Source of the DNA: Thermodesulfovibrionales bacterium
Lineage (GTDB): Bacteria > Nitrospirota > Thermodesulfovibrionia > Thermodesulfovibrionales > SM23-35
Direction: 5' to 3'
Length of the DNA: 16,064 nucleotides
Assembly: GCA_020053565.1 (NCBI GenBank)
Contig: JAGVMY010000081.1
Location: 1-16,064, forward strand
Shown: positions 14,565 through 16,064 of the stretch, piece after piece
How the letters are laid out: each line of letters starts with the position of its first letter
How positions within the stretch are numbered: the first letter of the stretch is position 1
Made by a program: the position numbers and the translations under genes
Notes under the pieces: generated by a model
What the model saw: only the letters and a program-made list of their open reading frames with translations
Database searches by the model: none
Told to the model about the DNA's origin: nothing

Positions 14565-14592
14565 TTGACAAAGTGCAATTTAGTGATAATAT
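14565..14592 (+). promoter_or_regulatory. Putative promoter upstream of the YeiH-type exporter
   Basis: A consensus TTGACA (14565-14570) is followed by TAATAT (14587-14592) after 16 bases, in an AT-rich stretch after the rhodanese remnant. It leaves a leader of roughly 210 bases before the exporter ATG at 14811. Confidence 0.55.
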
Positions 14593-14670
14593 TATTATAC
14601 TAAGATGAAAGTCACGATTATACAAAAGGACAAGTTTGTTTTCTTGGCTCAATGAGCAAGAGGCTAAGAC

Positions 14671-14704
14671 TGAGTGAATTGAGTGAATAAATACTCTCGC
14701 GAGA
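14671..14704. promoter_or_regulatory. 9-bp tandem repeat and TCTCGCGAGA palindrome in the exporter leader
   Basis: TGAGTGAAT is repeated directly in tandem (14671-14679, 14680-14688). Seven bases after this comes the perfect 10-base palindrome TCTCGCGAGA (14695-14704). Position between promoter and gene suggests a regulator site or RNA element; no regulator can be named. Confidence 0.35.
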
Positions 14705-14716
14705 AATGATACATAC

Positions 14717-14784
14717 AAAGGAGGTGATGATCAGGGTTAATGAGAAATCAGGGTAAGGGGTGTTTCTTGTTTCTTAATATCTGA
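14717..14784 (+). promoter_or_regulatory. Unusually long Shine-Dalgarno with possible leader peptides
   Basis: AAAGGAGGTGAT (14717-14728) matches 12 bases of the anti-Shine-Dalgarno end of 16S rRNA. It overlaps an ATG (14727) opening a 9-codon frame (MIRVNEKSG, stop at 14754-14756). A second ATG at 14740 opens a 14-codon frame (MRNQGKGCFLFLNI, stop 14782-14784). Either could be a leader peptide for the exporter; neither has independent support. Confidence 0.35.
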
Positions 14785-14810
14785 TCTTCTAAGAGGAGGT
14801 GTATTTAGAT

Positions 14811-15752
14811 ATGGCAGAAAAAGGAGGTAGTAAGTTATCAGCCCTTTGGAAGAACGAGGACTGGCTTGCTGTCTGGATCGGTTTTCTCATTATCGTAATT
14901 GTCCTCGCCTTCTACACCTGGAAGGTGGTAGACCTGAAAAAGATTACCGTTCCATCCTTCAAATGGGCGACAGGTGGGCAGATTGAGAGTCGAGCTGATA
15001 AATGGATTCAATTAACAGACACTCTTATAAAGGATGCTGAAGCTAAAGGAGAAGTAGGAGCTGTAAACAGGCTCCAGGCGCTAAAAGAGGCTATCACCAA
15101 GAAGGACAGGAAGGCTATTGCGGAAGCAGCTGGCAAGGTTGAAAGGATTGGCGGTCTTATAGGAGAGCTTGGAAAAGAGATAGGAGGGCATGCCAGGGCT
15201 GTACCCGGCAAGGTCTTTGCCGGGGAAAATATCTCCAAGTTCGTCATAATCGGGATAGCCTATCTCATCATAGCCACAATCGGTCTCAAGTTTTTAGGGG
15301 GTGTCCCGCTCGGCAAATTCATTGTAGGATTCCCTATAGTCTTCTTCCTCGCATGGCTCTCACGCTTTATGGCCGGTAATGCGTTACCCACTGACTGGGG
15401 AATTGAGTATGTTATTTTTGCACTGGCTATCGGTCTTCTCATCAGTAACACAGTTGGCGTGCCTGAATGGCTAATGCCTGCCGTCAGGACTGAATATTAC
15501 ATCAAATCAGGTCTGGTGATCTTAGGGGCAGGTGTCCTCTTCTTCGAGATCCTCCAGGCAGGAGCCCTCGGAATAATCCAGGCTCTCCTGGTTGTGTTTG
15601 TAGTCTGGTACTTCTGTTTCTGGTTTGCAAGGAAACTCGGCGTAGATGACGACTTTGCCGCTATCCTCTCCTCAGGTGTTGCCATCTGCGGAGTCTCAGC
15701 GGCTATCGCCACCTGCGGTGCAATAGAGGGTGATAAGAAAAAGCTCTCCTAG
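14811..15752 (+). CDS. YeiH-family putative sulfate exporter, cut by an in-frame amber codon
   Basis: 313 codons of a YeiH/UPF0324 putative sulfate exporter, ending at TAG 15750-15752 in the middle of the conserved core. The ATG at 14811 follows AGAGGAGGTG; a GTG four codons upstream lies within that ribosome site and is not preferred. An N-terminal hydrophobic helix (about 13-34) is followed by a charged, helical soluble segment (about 40-125), unusual next to the 349-residue E. coli YeiH. Then come about six membrane helices, including LAIGLLISNTVGVPEWLMPA, the YYIKSGLVILGAGVLF region and ILSSGVAICGVSAAIATCGAI. The frame continues past the TAG with family sequence, so this part alone would lack the last helices. 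The codon choice looks richer in G/C than the operon to the left. Sulfate export is a family annotation, not proven. Confidence 0.8.
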   Translation: MAEKGGSKLSALWKNEDWLAVWIGFLIIVIVLAFYTWKVVDLKKITVPSFKWATGGQIESRADKWIQLTDTLIKDAEAKGEVGAVNRLQALKEAITKKDRKAIAEAAGKVERIGGLIGELGKEIGGHARAVPGKVFAGENISKFVIIGIAYLIIATIGLKFLGGVPLGKFIVGFPIVFFLAWLSRFMAGNALPTDWGIEYVIFALAIGLLISNTVGVPEWLMPAVRTEYYIKSGLVILGAGVLFFEILQAGALGIIQALLVVFVVWYFCFWFARKLGVDDDFAAILSSGVAICGVSAAIATCGAIEGDKKKLS

Positions 15753-16064
15753 ACGGCTTCGATCATCCTGATTTGCGCGGTTCCGATGATGGTACTGATG
15801 CCCATTGCTATTAAAGCATTCGGCATTCCCGAGATCGTCGGAGGGGCCTGGCTCGGAGGAACCCTCGATACGAGTGGCTCTGTGGTAGCAGCAGGTGCCC
15901 TTGTAAGCGAGGCAGCAATGAAGACAGGGGTTATTATCAAGTTCTCGCAGAATGCTTTGATCGGAGTGGCGGCATTCGTACTTTCTCTCTGGTGGGCATT
16001 CAAGAAAGGGGCGTCAACCGGGGAAAGGCCAAGCGCTGGTGTCATCTGGGAGAGATTCCCGAAG
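15753..16064 (+). pseudogene. C-terminal continuation of the YeiH-family exporter after the amber codon
   Basis: The same frame stays open from 15753 to the end of the window, 104 codons without a stop. It encodes family-typical sequence: a hydrophobic helix SIILICAVPMMVLMPIAIKAF, then GGAWLGGTLDTSGSVVAAGAL, a segment TGVIIKFSQNALIGVAAFVL with a further helix, and ERFPK at the edge. The equivalent of the stop position in related proteins is, from memory, an aromatic (SYxT), so TAC or TAT to TAG is a one-base change. Either the gene is freshly broken, the stop is read through, or the base is an error. The true end lies beyond the window. Confidence 0.75.

Noticed and set aside
15750..15752. 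Pyrrolysine or recoded amber in the exporter
   Set aside because: TAG ends at least three other genes here, and the family has no known pyrrolysine; a point mutation or sequencing error is simpler.
15749..16045. A 98-codon minus-strand open frame opposite the exporter
   Set aside because: It is antisense to family-typical exporter sequence and encodes low-complexity Ala/Thr/Pro with no family resemblance.

Overview
This window looks like chromosome from a Gram-negative bacterium with lipopolysaccharide. It carries the complete set of KDO sugar genes (kdsB, kdsA, kdsD, kdsC). The moderately AT-leaning sequence, the mix of homologues (DUF4388 protein, UPF0158 protein, CxxCH fragment, YeiH-type exporter) and the order site-2 protease-trpS suggest an environmental Nitrospirota (Thermodesulfovibrionia-like) or deltaproteobacterial-grade organism. 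That placement is inference from gene content only. No rRNA, tRNA, CRISPR array or transposase gene was seen.

Positions 1-10593 form one long minus-strand block of tightly packed, often overlapping genes. In transcription order it reads kdsB, pyrG, kdsA, a 166-base gap with a promoter-like site, then kdsD, kdsC, pgsA, plsY, a zinc-ribbon membrane protein, a DUF4388/MshEN/pilin-like fusion, queC, a UPF0158 protein, a small winged-helix-like protein, and a beta-CASP-type metallo-hydrolase that runs off the left edge. The theme is envelope construction (KDO for lipid A, phospholipid head group and acyl transfer) together with nucleotide and queuosine precursor synthesis. ATGA and longer overlaps imply translational coupling.

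At 10594-10708 two divergent promoters share their -35 region and drive kdsB leftward and a plus-strand set rightward. The plus-strand set is a divergent PEP-carboxykinase-like P-loop protein, an M50 site-2 protease and trpS. Beyond trpS the region turns accessory and degraded: a secreted CxxCH/rhodanese remnant with a frame break and internal loss, a 278-base spacer with a promoter, a palindrome and an unusually long Shine-Dalgarno match, then a YeiH-family putative sulfate exporter interrupted by an in-frame amber codon.

The most striking signal is a set of short repeats inside conserved enzymes. queC carries two extra in-frame segments and kdsB one. They consist of tandem 7-bp units of several unrelated sequences: ATTTCTG-type, CGTGAAG-type and CAGAAAA-type in queC; TTTCGAA and CTTTGCT in kdsB. 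Two of the three segments also contain a palindrome bounded by a direct repeat (8 bp in queC, 12 bp in kdsB). This resembles small non-autonomous elements that insert into genes and are translated as surface peptides. A second notable item is a predicted c-di-GMP-binding MshEN motif pair inside a DUF4388 protein that ends in a transmembrane helix and a GspG-like domain.
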